Shown piece after piece: positions 44,049 to 52,852 of a DNA stretch of 64,000 bases. Both the position numbers and the translations under genes were made by a program. This DNA comes from Lactiplantibacillus plantarum (GTDB lineage: Bacteria; Bacillota; Bacilli; Lactobacillales; Lactobacillaceae), in assembly GCF_014131735.1 (NCBI RefSeq), contig NZ_CP039121.1:1674001-1738000 (forward strand), written 5' to 3'. Below the pieces are notes generated by a model. The model worked only from the letters and a program-made list of their open reading frames with translations, searched no databases and had not been told where the DNA came from. Numbering within the stretch: position 1 is the first letter of the stretch; every line of letters begins with the position of its first letter.

Positions 44049-44915
44049 TCAAATTTTTGGTAAAAACTCTTCTATTATATGTCGCGAATTTAAGACTGGT
44101 TTGGCCCCCGCAACGATCAATTGATTGCACCCAACTGAAAATGGTGCATCAATTGGTCCAGGTACCGCCAGAACGTTGCGATTGTTTTGTAACGCGATAT
44201 TAGCAGTGATCAGACTCCCAGAATGGGCCTGCGCCTCGACCACGATAACCGTTTGGCACAGCCCGGCAATAATCCGGTTACGAGCAACGAAGTGGTATGG
44301 TTCCGGACCCACCCCCAGCGGGTACTCACTGATTAGTAAACCGACCTGACTAATTTGCTGCTGTAGGTCACGGTGTTGACGGGGGTAACTAATATCCAGC
44401 CCGGTCCCAATCACCCCGATTGTCGGTAAGTTAAAACGAAGGGCGGTCCGATGTGCAAAACCATCGGCTCCCTTCGCTAGTCCACTGACAATGGTCAACT
44501 TTGCCGTTGCTAACGGTGCCAATAATTGCGTCGTGACCCGTTCCGCATACGATGTGGCCTGCCGAGCACCAACAACCGCAAGTTGACGTGTCGTTAGTAA
44601 CGCACGCTGCCCGCGCAAAAACAACACTAATGGTGGTTGATAGGCTTCTAATAAGGCCGGTGGGTAATCATCATCCAAGATTGTTAAAATATCAAGCTGC
44701 GCATGGCGTTTTAGTCGCTGTTGAAACGCCATACTTTGCCAATCAGCGGTAAAACGCCCCTGCTGACTAGCAGTTAAATGGGCCAACTTACCTAATCGGC
44801 GGGGATCAGTGACGACCGTCTGAACCTGCCGACAGTGTTGTAACACGCGTACCATCCCGGCATACCCGATGCCGTGCGCTAAATGTAATCGAATCAATAA
44901 ACTTCTTAATTGCAT
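44049..44915 (-). CDS. dprA: DNA processing protein DprA
   Basis: A 288-residue protein that loads RecA onto incoming single-stranded DNA in transformation. The Rossmann-fold core has LAVVGARQATSYAE, SGLAKGADGFAHRTAL and VGPEPYHFVARNRIIAGL. Small N-terminal helices precede it. The ATG at 44915 has AAGGAG upstream; an open frame extends 12 codons further without a start signal. It lies between rnhB and topA; this neighbourhood is common in Firmicutes. Its presence shows that part of the competence machinery is kept. Confidence 0.92.
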   Translation of the reverse strand: MQLRSLLIRLHLAHGIGYAGMVRVLQHCRQVQTVVTDPRRLGKLAHLTASQQGRFTADWQSMAFQQRLKRHAQLDILTILDDDYPPALLEAYQPPLVLFLRGQRALLTTRQLAVVGARQATSYAERVTTQLLAPLATAKLTIVSGLAKGADGFAHRTALRFNLPTIGVIGTGLDISYPRQHRDLQQQISQVGLLISEYPLGVGPEPYHFVARNRIIAGLCQTVIVVEAQAHSGSLITANIALQNNRNVLAVPGPIDAPFSVGCNQLIVAGAKPVLNSRHIIEEFLPKI

Positions 44916-44993
44916 GTTATCACGACTCCTTAAGTTCGCCCTTGTTGACATTAGTCGTCAACGGAACGGCTTCTTTAAAGAGTAGTTACGGAT

Positions 44994-45761
44994 TTAGACC
45001 CGCTTAGCATTTCGAACCGGTGAAAAAGATTGGCGATGAATCGGCGTAGCGCCGAGACTGGCCAACCCGGCCAAATGCTTAGCAGTCCCGTAGCCCATAT
45101 TATCAGCAAAGTCGTACCCGGGATACACTTGATCATACATTGTCATTAAGTGATCCCGGACGACTTTGGCGACAATACTAGCCGCCGAGATGCTCGCGCT
45201 TTTCGCATCGCCCTTGATTAGACGGGTCTGTTCAATTGGTACCGGCACCTGCATCGCATCAACTAGTAAACGTGTTGGCCGGACGGACAGGTTACGGACG
45301 GCTTGGGCCATTGCGACTCGGGTCGCCTCATAAATGTTTAATTGATCAATTTGTTGGGCATCCGCAACGCCGATTCCCACGGCAACCGCTTCTTCTAGGA
45401 TCCGTGGCATCAGGGCCGCCCGTTTCTTAGCGGTTAATTGCTTTGAATCATTGACTTCTAGCAAATCAAAATGATCGTCCAAGACTACAGCGGCAGTTAC
45501 GACTGGTCCAGCTAACGGGCCGCGACCAACTTCATCGATCCCAGCAACGTATTGTCCGCCGTGGGCCCAAAAATCCCGTTCTAAACGCATATGTTGATTA
45601 AACCGTGTCACTAACGCCGCCTGTTTTTCAGCTTGTCGCAAATAGTGTTGATAAGCCTGTTGTACGCCCTTGCGAGGATCGGCTTGAGCCGCGGCTAGAA
45701 GCGCTGCCGTTGGTTGGTCAGCCAGTAGCCGTTTAAAATCCGCAATCGTTCGTTCAGGCAT
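44994..45761 (-). CDS. rnhB: ribonuclease HII
   Basis: A 255-residue RNase HII that removes ribonucleotides and RNA primers from DNA. The catalytic motif is [15 protein letters not shown] (DEXGRG), followed by [11 protein letters not shown] and [18 protein letters not shown]. An N-terminal helical extension of about 70 residues is typical of Gram-positive RnhB. The ATG at 45761 overlaps the end of rbgA by 8 bases, so translation is likely coupled. Confidence 0.95.
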   Translation of the reverse strand: MPERTIADFKRLLADQPTAALLAAAQADPRKGVQQAYQHYLRQAEKQAALVTRFNQHMRLERDFWAHGGQYVAGIDEVGRGPLAGPVVTAAVVLDDHFDLLEVNDSKQLTAKKRAALMPRILEEAVAVGIGVADAQQIDQLNIYEATRVAMAQAVRNLSVRPTRLLVDAMQVPVPIEQTRLIKGDAKSASISAASIVAKVVRDHLMTMYDQVYPGYDFADNMGYGTAKHLAGLASLGATPIHRQSFSPVRNAKRV

Positions 45762-46608
45762 CGGGTTGATCCCCCGTTAAGTCGAGCGTAAAACGACCGA
45801 GCCGGCCCTTGCGAATATCTAAGAGGAAGGCCACGCAGAAACGTTCCCAGTCATCGCGCATCCCCGCATTTTTCGTCATCGCAATCAGTAATTCCGGATT
45901 TGGTAAGGCCAACTGCTCAGCCGTCAAATGATAACGATCGACTAAGCGTGCCGCGTAGTGCTGCTTGAAGAAGTCCAAGGCAAACAAAGCGACGTCATCG
46001 TTAGGATAGATATTTTCCTTAATCGCACCCGTGACGGCCAGCTTGGTACCAACGACTTGGTCTTCAAACTTCGGCCATAAAATCCCTGGGGTGTCGAGTA
46101 ATTCCAATTTATTGGACGCTTTGAGCCACTGTTGGCCCTTGGTAACGCCCGGACGATCACCGACTTTGGCAATTTTTTTATTGACAATATGGTTTAATAA
46201 GGTCGATTTACCAACGTTGGGGATACCGACACAAACTGCGCGGATTGGCCGATTAGTAATGCCACGGGCCGCAATTTTTGCTAACTTGTCAGCTAACATG
46301 TCACTAGCCGCTTGCGTCATTTGCTTACCAATCGTACGGCTACGTGAATCGACCGCGATCGCAACTTGACCCTGGTCTTCGTAATACTTGACCCAGTCAG
46401 CTGTCGCTTGGGGATCTGCCAAGTCCTTCTTGGTCATAATTAAGAGGTGTGGTTTTTGTTGGACCGTTTTTTCAATTTCTGGATTCCGGGAAGCCACTGG
46501 GATCCGGGCGTCGACCAATTCAAAAACAATATCAACTAAATGTAAATTGTCCTGAATTTGATGAATCGCCTTGGCCATGTGACCTGGGTACCATTGAATA
46601 TTTGCCAT
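45754..46608 (-). CDS. rbgA: ribosome biogenesis GTPase RbgA (YlqF)
   Basis: A 284-residue circularly permuted GTPase that helps late 50S subunit assembly. The permuted order is clear: G4 ([12 protein letters not shown]) comes before G1 ([15 protein letters not shown]) and G3 ([11 protein letters not shown]). A C-terminal domain binds rRNA. The N terminus is [14 protein letters not shown], as in the family. It is the first gene of rbgA-rnhB, with an AAGGAG site. Confidence 0.95.
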   Translation of the reverse strand: MANIQWYPGHMAKAIHQIQDNLHLVDIVFELVDARIPVASRNPEIEKTVQQKPHLLIMTKKDLADPQATADWVKYYEDQGQVAIAVDSRSRTIGKQMTQAASDMLADKLAKIAARGITNRPIRAVCVGIPNVGKSTLLNHIVNKKIAKVGDRPGVTKGQQWLKASNKLELLDTPGILWPKFEDQVVGTKLAVTGAIKENIYPNDDVALFALDFFKQHYAARLVDRYHLTAEQLALPNPELLIAMTKNAGMRDDWERFCVAFLLDIRKGRLGRFTLDLTGDQPDA

Positions 46609-47075
46609 TACGTTGTGCTCCTTTTTCTCGTGGCGTGAATGCCTTCAAACTTTGATCATTGTTAAAATTCTTGAGCAGCACTGGCTGTCAAGCCGATGCT
46701 GCTAGCTCCAGTGGCGACATGCTTAAGTGCTTTGCACCAACCGCCACTAATGCACTCGTTCAACGAAATCGTTGGTCGCTATGCCGCCCATGAACTAAAA
46801 CACCGGACACTTGCTAGTCCGGGACTGGCATGATGCAGCAATCTATATTTTACCATGTTTACATCGACCATGCTTCGAAACCGCCCATTGATCTGCTGCC
46901 CAATACATCCGCACGTTAATTTAGCTAACCGGAACATCGACACCATTTTATTGGCTGCAGGCTTGCGGTAGCTGTCAATTAGCTCGTTAGTCAAAGCACA
47001 TCGCATATCACCCTTAGCGTTTCATTAATAATACCCGCCGATACAATCATACACACAGTTCACCCACTACAAATA
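46609..47075. other. upstream region of rbgA, no gene recognised
   Basis: About 470 bases. A CCGGAC-tagcaagt-GTCCGG hairpin (46803-46822) followed on the minus strand by TGTTTTAG could be a weak terminator or leader structure. A 75-codon minus-strand frame at 46779-47006 has no binding site and an unconvincing composition, so it was not called. Confidence 0.45.
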
Positions 47076-47135
47076 CAAACAAGCGCGACGTCACAGCCCT
47101 CATCATCAAGATGGCCGCAACATCGCGCTTGTTTG
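47076..47135 (-). terminator. terminator of metE-like gene
   Basis: CAAACAAGCGCGA and TCGCGCTTGTTTG form a perfect 13-bp stem, 41 bases after the stop at 47176. Confidence 0.75.
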
Positions 47136-47175
47136 ATTGTCGTTTGATAGCCGTCAGCTAACTAACTGACGTGAC

Positions 47176-48324
47176 TTAATCCCAGAATTTAGCTGCAATC
47201 TTTTGTCCCTGATCAATCTTTGCCCACTGCTGAGCCGCCGTTAACTCGTTACCTGAGTCACACGAAGCGAAGCCGCATTGATGAGATAAATATAACTGGT
47301 TCTTATTCAAAATTTGACTAGCTTGCGTCAGTAACCGTAACGCGCGATCTTCATCATCTAAGGTATTGGTCTTACTGGATAACAGGCCCAAGACGACTTC
47401 CACATTCGGCCGGTCCTCAAGTACCTTGAGCGCTGAAAGATCACCGGCGCGGTCATCGTCCCATTCAAGGAAGAAACGGTCGTAGTGTTGGTCATGCAGG
47501 AATTTCTTAGCAATCGTATTGTAACTACCTTCTGCAAAGTGCCGACTTTCATAGTTACCACGACAATTATGCGTCCAAACTTTCAACCCTAATTGATGGC
47601 CAAAATCAACTAACTCATTATTGGTGTTGACGGCCACATCAGCTAATTCTTGGAGACTGCCATTTCCAGCACCAAAGGGACTTTGCTGATTATCACTGGC
47701 AAACACTTCCCACAAGCAGTCATCGAATTGGATGATTTTGCCACCCGCAGCTTGATAATCCGTTAAGAATTCTTTATACGCCCCGAGCAAGCCTGCATGC
47801 AAGTCATCAACAGTTTTGTAAATCTGGTCAGGGCCATATAGCTTATCGATGTATCCAAACTCAACAAAGGCGTGTGCGGGACTCCAGATCGTTAATTTAA
47901 CGTCATTACCATCGGCTTGTGACTTAAGTTGCTGATAAATATCGATAAAATGATGATGCTTGCCAGACAGTGGTGCTGTGATTTCAATGCCAATATCTTT
48001 ACGTGTTTCAAAATCACTGCCGTCATGATCGCGAAAATTATAACCTTCATCCGCAATGAACCGCCGAACACCACTAAACCCCCAAATAAAATCCAAATGC
48101 CACATTGACTTCGTATATTCGCCATCCGTTAGCACATCAATCCCATGCGCCTTTTCGGTGGCAATCACCGTCTTCACTGCCGCTGTTTCGGCAGCCTGGT
48201 AGCCCGGCAAAGCCTCATAAAATGGGTATTGAATATCGTCACGATGTTCGATTTGATTTTTATAAGTAAGTAAACTAGCCGGGCGTAAGAGTGAGCCGAC
48301 CAATTGGAAATGTGTTTTTGTCAT
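47176..48324 (-). CDS. cobalamin-independent methionine synthase-like methyltransferase (YxjG/YxjH type)
   Basis: A 382-residue protein corresponding only to the C-terminal catalytic barrel of MetE. Zinc-ligand-type motifs are visible: WTHNCRGN and LSHQCGFASCDSGNE near the C terminus, and the N-terminal region has LVGSLLRPASLL. YxjG/YxjH-type proteins are thought to methylate homocysteine or a related thiol with a folate-type or other methyl donor; the donor is not settled. The ATG at 48324 has a GGAGG site. It is divergent from a LysR regulator, which probably controls it through the T-N11-A palindrome between them. Confidence 0.85.
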   Translation of the reverse strand: MTKTHFQLVGSLLRPASLLTYKNQIEHRDDIQYPFYEALPGYQAAETAAVKTVIATEKAHGIDVLTDGEYTKSMWHLDFIWGFSGVRRFIADEGYNFRDHDGSDFETRKDIGIEITAPLSGKHHHFIDIYQQLKSQADGNDVKLTIWSPAHAFVEFGYIDKLYGPDQIYKTVDDLHAGLLGAYKEFLTDYQAAGGKIIQFDDCLWEVFASDNQQSPFGAGNGSLQELADVAVNTNNELVDFGHQLGLKVWTHNCRGNYESRHFAEGSYNTIAKKFLHDQHYDRFFLEWDDDRAGDLSALKVLEDRPNVEVVLGLLSSKTNTLDDEDRALRLLTQASQILNKNQLYLSHQCGFASCDSGNELTAAQQWAKIDQGQKIAAKFWD

Positions 48325-48412
48325 AATGTAATCATCCTCCGTGTCTGTCTTAATGAGTTTATTATAACAATCTGATTAGAAAATAGATAAGACTGATTGC
48401 ATTGATGATATA

Positions 48413-48427
48413 ATAGGCAATACCTAT
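48413..48427. promoter_or_regulatory. LysR-type binding site candidate
   Basis: ATAGG-CAATA-CCTAT is a perfect 5-bp inverted repeat with the LTTR T-N11-A form, between the divergent metE-like and LysR genes. Confidence 0.5.
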
Positions 48428-48513
48428 AACTTAAATAATTTATTCAATCACGCCAGCTACAATCATGCGTTAACTAGATACTGAAACCCACCATTTCTCA
48501 GGAGGTGCACTTA

Positions 48514-49443
48514 ATGCGTATTCAACAATTGCGCTACTTAGAAAAAATTGCCACGACTGGCTCGATCAACGAGGCGGCCAAACAGTTATTTATCAGCCAA
48601 CCCTCATTATCCCAAGCAATGAAAGAACTCGAAAAGGAATATCAAGTACAACTGTTTTATCGTCATAAAACGGGGATCACTTTGACGGATGCGGGCCGTG
48701 AATTCATTAACTATTCTCGCAGTGTCCTCGACCAAGTTAATTTACTCAACGAACATTTTGGTCAGGGAACCGTTCGCAAACGTATCTTTAGTGTCTCTGC
48801 GCAACACTATGCGTTTGTCGTGAACGCCTTTGTCGAATTAGTCAAGGAAATTGGTGGCGATACCTATCAGTTCACATTACGCGAGACTGAAACGGCCAAC
48901 GTGCTCAATGACGTTCAGACTTTGAAAAGCGAGCTCGGCGTCATTTATCTTAATAAGTTCAATCAGACCGTGCTTAGCCGTTTGATTGCTGACAAAGACT
49001 TAAGCTTCGTACCGCTATTCGAGGCTCGCCCGCACGTTTTCGTCGGTCGTGATAACCCATTAACGCACAAGCAAGAACTGACTTTGGATGACCTACGAGA
49101 CTATCCCTACCTCTCTTATGAGCAAGGCGATACGAGTTCCTTTTATTTTGCAGAAGAAATCCTCAGTACGCTGCCTCATAAAAAGCATATCCGCATCAGT
49201 GACCGGGCAACGATCTTCAACTTGATGGTGGGTTTAAATGGCTATACAATCAGTTCAGGCATCATCAGCAGCGAACTCAATGACGAAAAAATTGTGGCGA
49301 TTCCACTAAAAGTGGATGATGCAATGACCCTTGGATACCTGCGCCATAAGAAAATCGAATTGAGCGCTACGGCCCAGCGCTATTTGACACTATTGAAACA
49401 GCACATTCAAGGATATGGCTTTGACGTTTTTAATAATAATTGA
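48514..49443 (+). CDS. LysR-family regulator, probably of sulfur amino acid genes
   Basis: A 309-residue LTTR. The helix-turn-helix is MRIQQLRYLEKIATTGSINE, then FISQPSLSQAMKELEKEY, followed by an effector domain with SYEQGDTSSFYFAEE. The layout resembles CmbR/FhuR-type regulators of cysteine and methionine metabolism in lactic acid bacteria. The ATG at 48514 follows AGGAGGTGCACTTA; a GTG three codons earlier lies inside this site. Divergent from a MetE-like gene, its likely target. The effector is inferred, not shown. Confidence 0.85.
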   Translation: MRIQQLRYLEKIATTGSINEAAKQLFISQPSLSQAMKELEKEYQVQLFYRHKTGITLTDAGREFINYSRSVLDQVNLLNEHFGQGTVRKRIFSVSAQHYAFVVNAFVELVKEIGGDTYQFTLRETETANVLNDVQTLKSELGVIYLNKFNQTVLSRLIADKDLSFVPLFEARPHVFVGRDNPLTHKQELTLDDLRDYPYLSYEQGDTSSFYFAEEILSTLPHKKHIRISDRATIFNLMVGLNGYTISSGIISSELNDEKIVAIPLKVDDAMTLGYLRHKKIELSATAQRYLTLLKQHIQGYGFDVFNNN

Positions 49444-49606
49444 CTGATCGACACATGACGTGACTGAATTCATTTTTTGTTAACAACATACAGTGGCGGG
49501 TTGTTTTTTGCAATTTGATCAAGGCTTTAATGTCCAAACCGCAATCGCCTTCACTAAAGCAGGACACCTAAACCATTTAAACATCATATATATCCTTTTT
49601 CAAAAC

Positions 49607-49643
49607 CCCCGCTGAGTATGGATTAACTCAGCGGGGATATCAG
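49607..49643. terminator. bidirectional terminator between LysR and mrr genes
   Basis: CCCCGCTGAGT pairs with ACTCAGCGGGG; T-tracts follow on the plus strand (ATATCAGTTTTTTT) and more weakly on the minus strand. Confidence 0.8.
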
Positions 49644-49692
49644 TTTTTTTATCTTAATTTATTGATGAGATTTCAACACACTCAAAATTCAA

Positions 49693-50628
49693 TCAATCTT
49701 GTTCATAATAATATGCATTTAAAGTATATGTTTTAATAGGGGTAATCTGTAATTCATATTTTTCAACTAAATCAGCTAACTCCTGACCATCAATTAGTGT
49801 TACCGTATTATTTCCCTGCATCGCCTTAGCTTTAGCTCGGTTAGTGAAATGACTAGTTGTCACAAAGATACCATATTCAGCATTAAAACTATCCATGACG
49901 CCCTTAAATTTATCAATTTCAGGTTCGGATACCTGGTCCTGCGTATACCGTTTGCACTGTATTGCCACCCGGCTAGTACGAAACTCGTCGGATTTAAAAT
50001 AGCCAAAGCCATCGATACCGTGATCAGCTGAACGTACCACACCACGATTTTTATCAATGGTCACACCCATTTTTGAAATCAATGCTCGCGAAAAGTTTTC
50101 AAACTTTCCAGAATTGAATTTTTTTAAACATTCAATTAAATCACTCTTCCATTGTGATTCATCTGCATCTTGTCGCGACTCTGGATCATCGATTACGACC
50201 AGATCCTCATCCCTATCTGCCAACTTGTCATCAGATTCCTGCATTGCTGTTAATTTCCGATGTACTCTTTCACGTGTCTTTTGATTCCAATAGTTCGTAA
50301 CTAGTTGGGTTTGTTCAGAGGTCGGATAATTTGATAATTCAGCAGTTCTGCCGATACTTGTCAGTGAAATTTCCTTTCCCCATTCCATGGAACTAATATA
50401 GCCAACTGTAAGTAGGTTTTTTAACCCAAAGTTGAAATCGTATAGGAAGGGATTATACGCTCTTCCGGTCCGTGCACTGACTTTAGTATCATAGACATCC
50501 TCATACTTCAGATTAACATATTCATTTGTAGCAATTGTCTGGCGTATTATTTTTCGTGAGGCTGTTCCACCAAGTTCCCGTAGTGCTAAAACGATTGCCT
50601 TCTCTACATTCCAACGCTTATAACTCAT
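49693..50628 (-). CDS. mrr: Mrr-type type IV restriction endonuclease
   Basis: A 311-residue protein. The N-terminal 100 residues form a Mrr_N-type winged helix (AIVLALRELGGTASRKIIRQ). The C-terminal Mrr_cat domain shows KFENFSRALISKMGV, HGIDGFGYF and VAIQCKRY, the D-x(n)-QxK catalytic signature (Asp206, Gln224, Lys226). Such enzymes cut modified (often methylated) foreign DNA. A start at ATG 50628 is taken; a TTG four codons earlier is possible; both have poor binding sites. Base composition is more AT-rich than the neighbours, and no methylase is beside it, as expected for a type IV enzyme gained by transfer. Confidence 0.85.
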   Translation of the reverse strand: MSYKRWNVEKAIVLALRELGGTASRKIIRQTIATNEYVNLKYEDVYDTKVSARTGRAYNPFLYDFNFGLKNLLTVGYISSMEWGKEISLTSIGRTAELSNYPTSEQTQLVTNYWNQKTRERVHRKLTAMQESDDKLADRDEDLVVIDDPESRQDADESQWKSDLIECLKKFNSGKFENFSRALISKMGVTIDKNRGVVRSADHGIDGFGYFKSDEFRTSRVAIQCKRYTQDQVSEPEIDKFKGVMDSFNAEYGIFVTTSHFTNRAKAKAMQGNNTVTLIDGQELADLVEKYELQITPIKTYTLNAYYYEQD

Positions 50629-50767
50629 CTCAAATGCCAACTTTCAAATTTAATGCCAACTATTTTTTGACACAGCAAACTGTCAATATTCGGCTTCAAA
50701 ATTTATTCTATCATGTTTGAATTAGTCTTGCGTTGTGCGTTTCCCCATCTAACCAACTAAGATCACG

Positions 50768-50799
50768 AAAAAATACGACATTCGGGTTGAATGCCGCAT
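50768..50799 (-). terminator. terminator of the F420-reductase-like/LLM operon
   Basis: On the minus strand ATGCGGCATTC pairs with GAATGTCGTAT (two wobbles), then TTTTT. Confidence 0.7.
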
Positions 50800-50814
50800 T
50801 TTAGTTTGGTTTAG

Positions 50815-51513
50815 CTACTTGTTTGTTTCAACATCCAATGCATGTTTGGCCGCAAGCGCACGACCAAAATCAGTTTCATCAAAATGATCAATGATTTGCT
50901 GAAGCGCGGTCGCACTTAAACTGGCCCCAAATAACGGACTGCCGGGTTCAGTCATAATACCATCCGCCAGTCGGGGATAGCTAATGGGATCAAACCCAAG
51001 CGTCTCCACAAAGTGGGCCACAGTTGCTACGGCTTGGGGCTCATCACCAGCTACCAATAGGGCCTTCCGCGCCGGATCGCCATTAGGTCTGGCGTCTTCT
51101 TGCAGATTATGATAACCCATATGGTTCAGTGTTTTAACCAGATGGCTCCCTTTGAAGTATTGCTGGACTTGTTCGCTGGAGGACGTCTGGGGATCCAGAA
51201 CTTCTTCCCGTACCCCGTCTGTTTCCCACCAATAATTCATAGCGTCAATTACAAGTTTGCCATCAAGCGCCGTAGCCGGGATTTGCCGGTAACGACTCAG
51301 CGGTAATGCTAAAATAATTAACTCACTGTTGGCGATGACATCCTGATTTTCCGACGCAATTGCACCCGGAACTAGTGTTTGAATCGTTAGTTCAATTTTG
51401 CTTACTTTGCCAGAGCCCGAAATGCGAACGTCATACCCGGCCGCCAATGCCAGTTCCGCTAAGACGATACCAACTTTACCGGCGCCGAGGATTCCAACGT
51501 TTTTGACTGTCAT
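50815..51513 (-). CDS. NADP-dependent F420-reductase-like oxidoreductase
   Basis: A 232-residue Rossmann-fold protein with the dinucleotide loop VGILGAGKVGIVLAELALAAG and the family segment LIILALPLSRY. It is homologous to F420-dependent NADP reductases, which in bacteria without F420 are used as NAD(P)H-dependent reductases of unknown substrate. Its ATG at 51513 overlaps the end of the LLM gene by 4 bases (ATGA), so the two are translationally coupled and likely act on the same flavin or substrate. Confidence 0.8.
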   Translation of the reverse strand: MTVKNVGILGAGKVGIVLAELALAAGYDVRISGSGKVSKIELTIQTLVPGAIASENQDVIANSELIILALPLSRYRQIPATALDGKLVIDAMNYWWETDGVREEVLDPQTSSSEQVQQYFKGSHLVKTLNHMGYHNLQEDARPNGDPARKALLVAGDEPQAVATVAHFVETLGFDPISYPRLADGIMTEPGSPLFGASLSATALQQIIDHFDETDFGRALAAKHALDVETNK

Positions 51514-52568
51514 TTGGTCGTCACCTGCTTCGCTTGTAAAATAGTTTTAACTTGTGGAATCACCTGTGTCGCATACAATTCAATCATCCGTTCACGTTGA
51601 GCCGCCGTTTGATTACCGGCCCCGTATACCAAGTCAAAGCGCCCCAGCCCTAGTGTTTCAATCGTCGTCGCGATCCGTTGCGCAACCACGGTCGGCGTTC
51701 CAACATAAAACGACCCGTATTTTGTTTCACGGTCAAATTGTTCGTGACTCATTGGCGCCCATCCCCGGGTCAATCCAATGCGATCAAAATTAGCTTTGAT
51801 ATTTTGATAAGCCACCGTCAAGGCCTCATCCTGATCATCCGCAATGAATCCATGCGAATGCACCGCAATCGGATAAGCTGGCTGATTGAACTTTTTAGCG
51901 GCTTCGTGATACAGTTTGATATACGGTTTAAATCGGTCCGCCCGGCCACCGATGATTGCAATGATGACTTTATAGCCAATCTTAGCCGCGCGAATAATTG
52001 ATTCTGGTGAACCACCAATCCCAATGTAAGTCTCAAGTTCACCAGTAGCTGTCTTTGGATACACGTCTTGATTCGTTAACGAAGCCCGAAACTTACCCGA
52101 CCAAGTCACCGGCTTTTCCGTTCGCAATTGGTCATATAGTGCGAGTTTTTCGTTAAATAGGTCATCATAATCCGTCAAATCATAGCCAAATAACGGGAAC
52201 GATTCGGTAAACGACCCCCGTCCTAACATCACTTGGGCGCGCCCATTAGACAGGCCGTCTAACGTTGCAAACCGTTCATAAACTCGAACCGGGTCATCGG
52301 AACTCAGCACCGTTACTGCTGACGCTAATTTGATGTGCTGGGTCACGGCAGCGGTGGCTGCTAACACCGTTTCCGGACTTGAGACACTGTAGTCTGGTCG
52401 GTGATGTTCACCAATGCCAAAAACATCCAGCCCATACTGATCCGCTAACTGACCTTCGCGCACGATTTGGCGCAATGACTCTCCCGCCGACTGTAAACTA
52501 CCATCCGTTTTCGCCACAATATCCCCAAATGTTTCTAACCCAAACTCTAGTTGATTAACATCAATCAT
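51510..52568 (-). CDS. LLM class flavin-dependent oxidoreductase
   Basis: A 352-residue luciferase-like monooxygenase-family protein. Typical segments: LADQYGLDVFGIGEHHRPDY (active-site type region), LASAVTVLSSDDPVRVYERF, GRAQVMLGRGSF and YIGIGGSPESIIRAAKIGY. These FMN-dependent TIM-barrel enzymes oxidise or reduce small molecules; the substrate is unknown. An operator-like palindrome lies 27 bases before the ATG at 52568. First gene of the LLM/F420-reductase-like pair. Confidence 0.88.
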   Translation of the reverse strand: MIDVNQLEFGLETFGDIVAKTDGSLQSAGESLRQIVREGQLADQYGLDVFGIGEHHRPDYSVSSPETVLAATAAVTQHIKLASAVTVLSSDDPVRVYERFATLDGLSNGRAQVMLGRGSFTESFPLFGYDLTDYDDLFNEKLALYDQLRTEKPVTWSGKFRASLTNQDVYPKTATGELETYIGIGGSPESIIRAAKIGYKVIIAIIGGRADRFKPYIKLYHEAAKKFNQPAYPIAVHSHGFIADDQDEALTVAYQNIKANFDRIGLTRGWAPMSHEQFDRETKYGSFYVGTPTVVAQRIATTIETLGLGRFDLVYGAGNQTAAQRERMIELYATQVIPQVKTILQAKQVTTK

Positions 52569-52594
52569 CTTAATGCCCCCATTACTTTTATTTT

Positions 52595-52611
52595 ACTTAC
52601 TTTTAGTAAGT
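52595..52611 (-). promoter_or_regulatory. operator-like palindrome before LLM gene
   Basis: ACTTACT-TTT-AGTAAGT, a perfect 7-bp inverted repeat with a 3-base spacer. It looks like a site for a dimeric regulator of the HxlR or TetR kind; no such gene is adjacent. Confidence 0.45.
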
Positions 52612-52757
52612 GGTTGATGTTAATATATCGTATTATCTCTTTAAATGCAACTGATAGGCACAGCTTGACAGTCACCTTCAATCATGATTAAAACAATCTG
52701 CCAATTGGATGAATTCCGGTTCGGTAGTAATTCAGCGATACAAGCATCGCACAGAAT

Positions 52758-52786
52758 AAAAAGAGGTATTCAATTAGAATACCTCT
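52758..52786 (-). terminator. terminator of the 14-TM MFS gene
   Basis: On the minus strand AGAGGTATTC pairs with GAATACCTCT, followed by TTTTT. Confidence 0.85.
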
Positions 52787-52852
52787 CCGTAACTCATCCG
52801 TAAGTTGTTCCGAACCAATCATCATTGCAAAAATCAAGTTTGCACATGCTAT

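Noticed and set aside
46779-47006. 75-codon minus-strand frame upstream of rbgA
   Set aside because: No ribosome binding site, odd composition, no recognisable motif, and it overlaps a hairpin.
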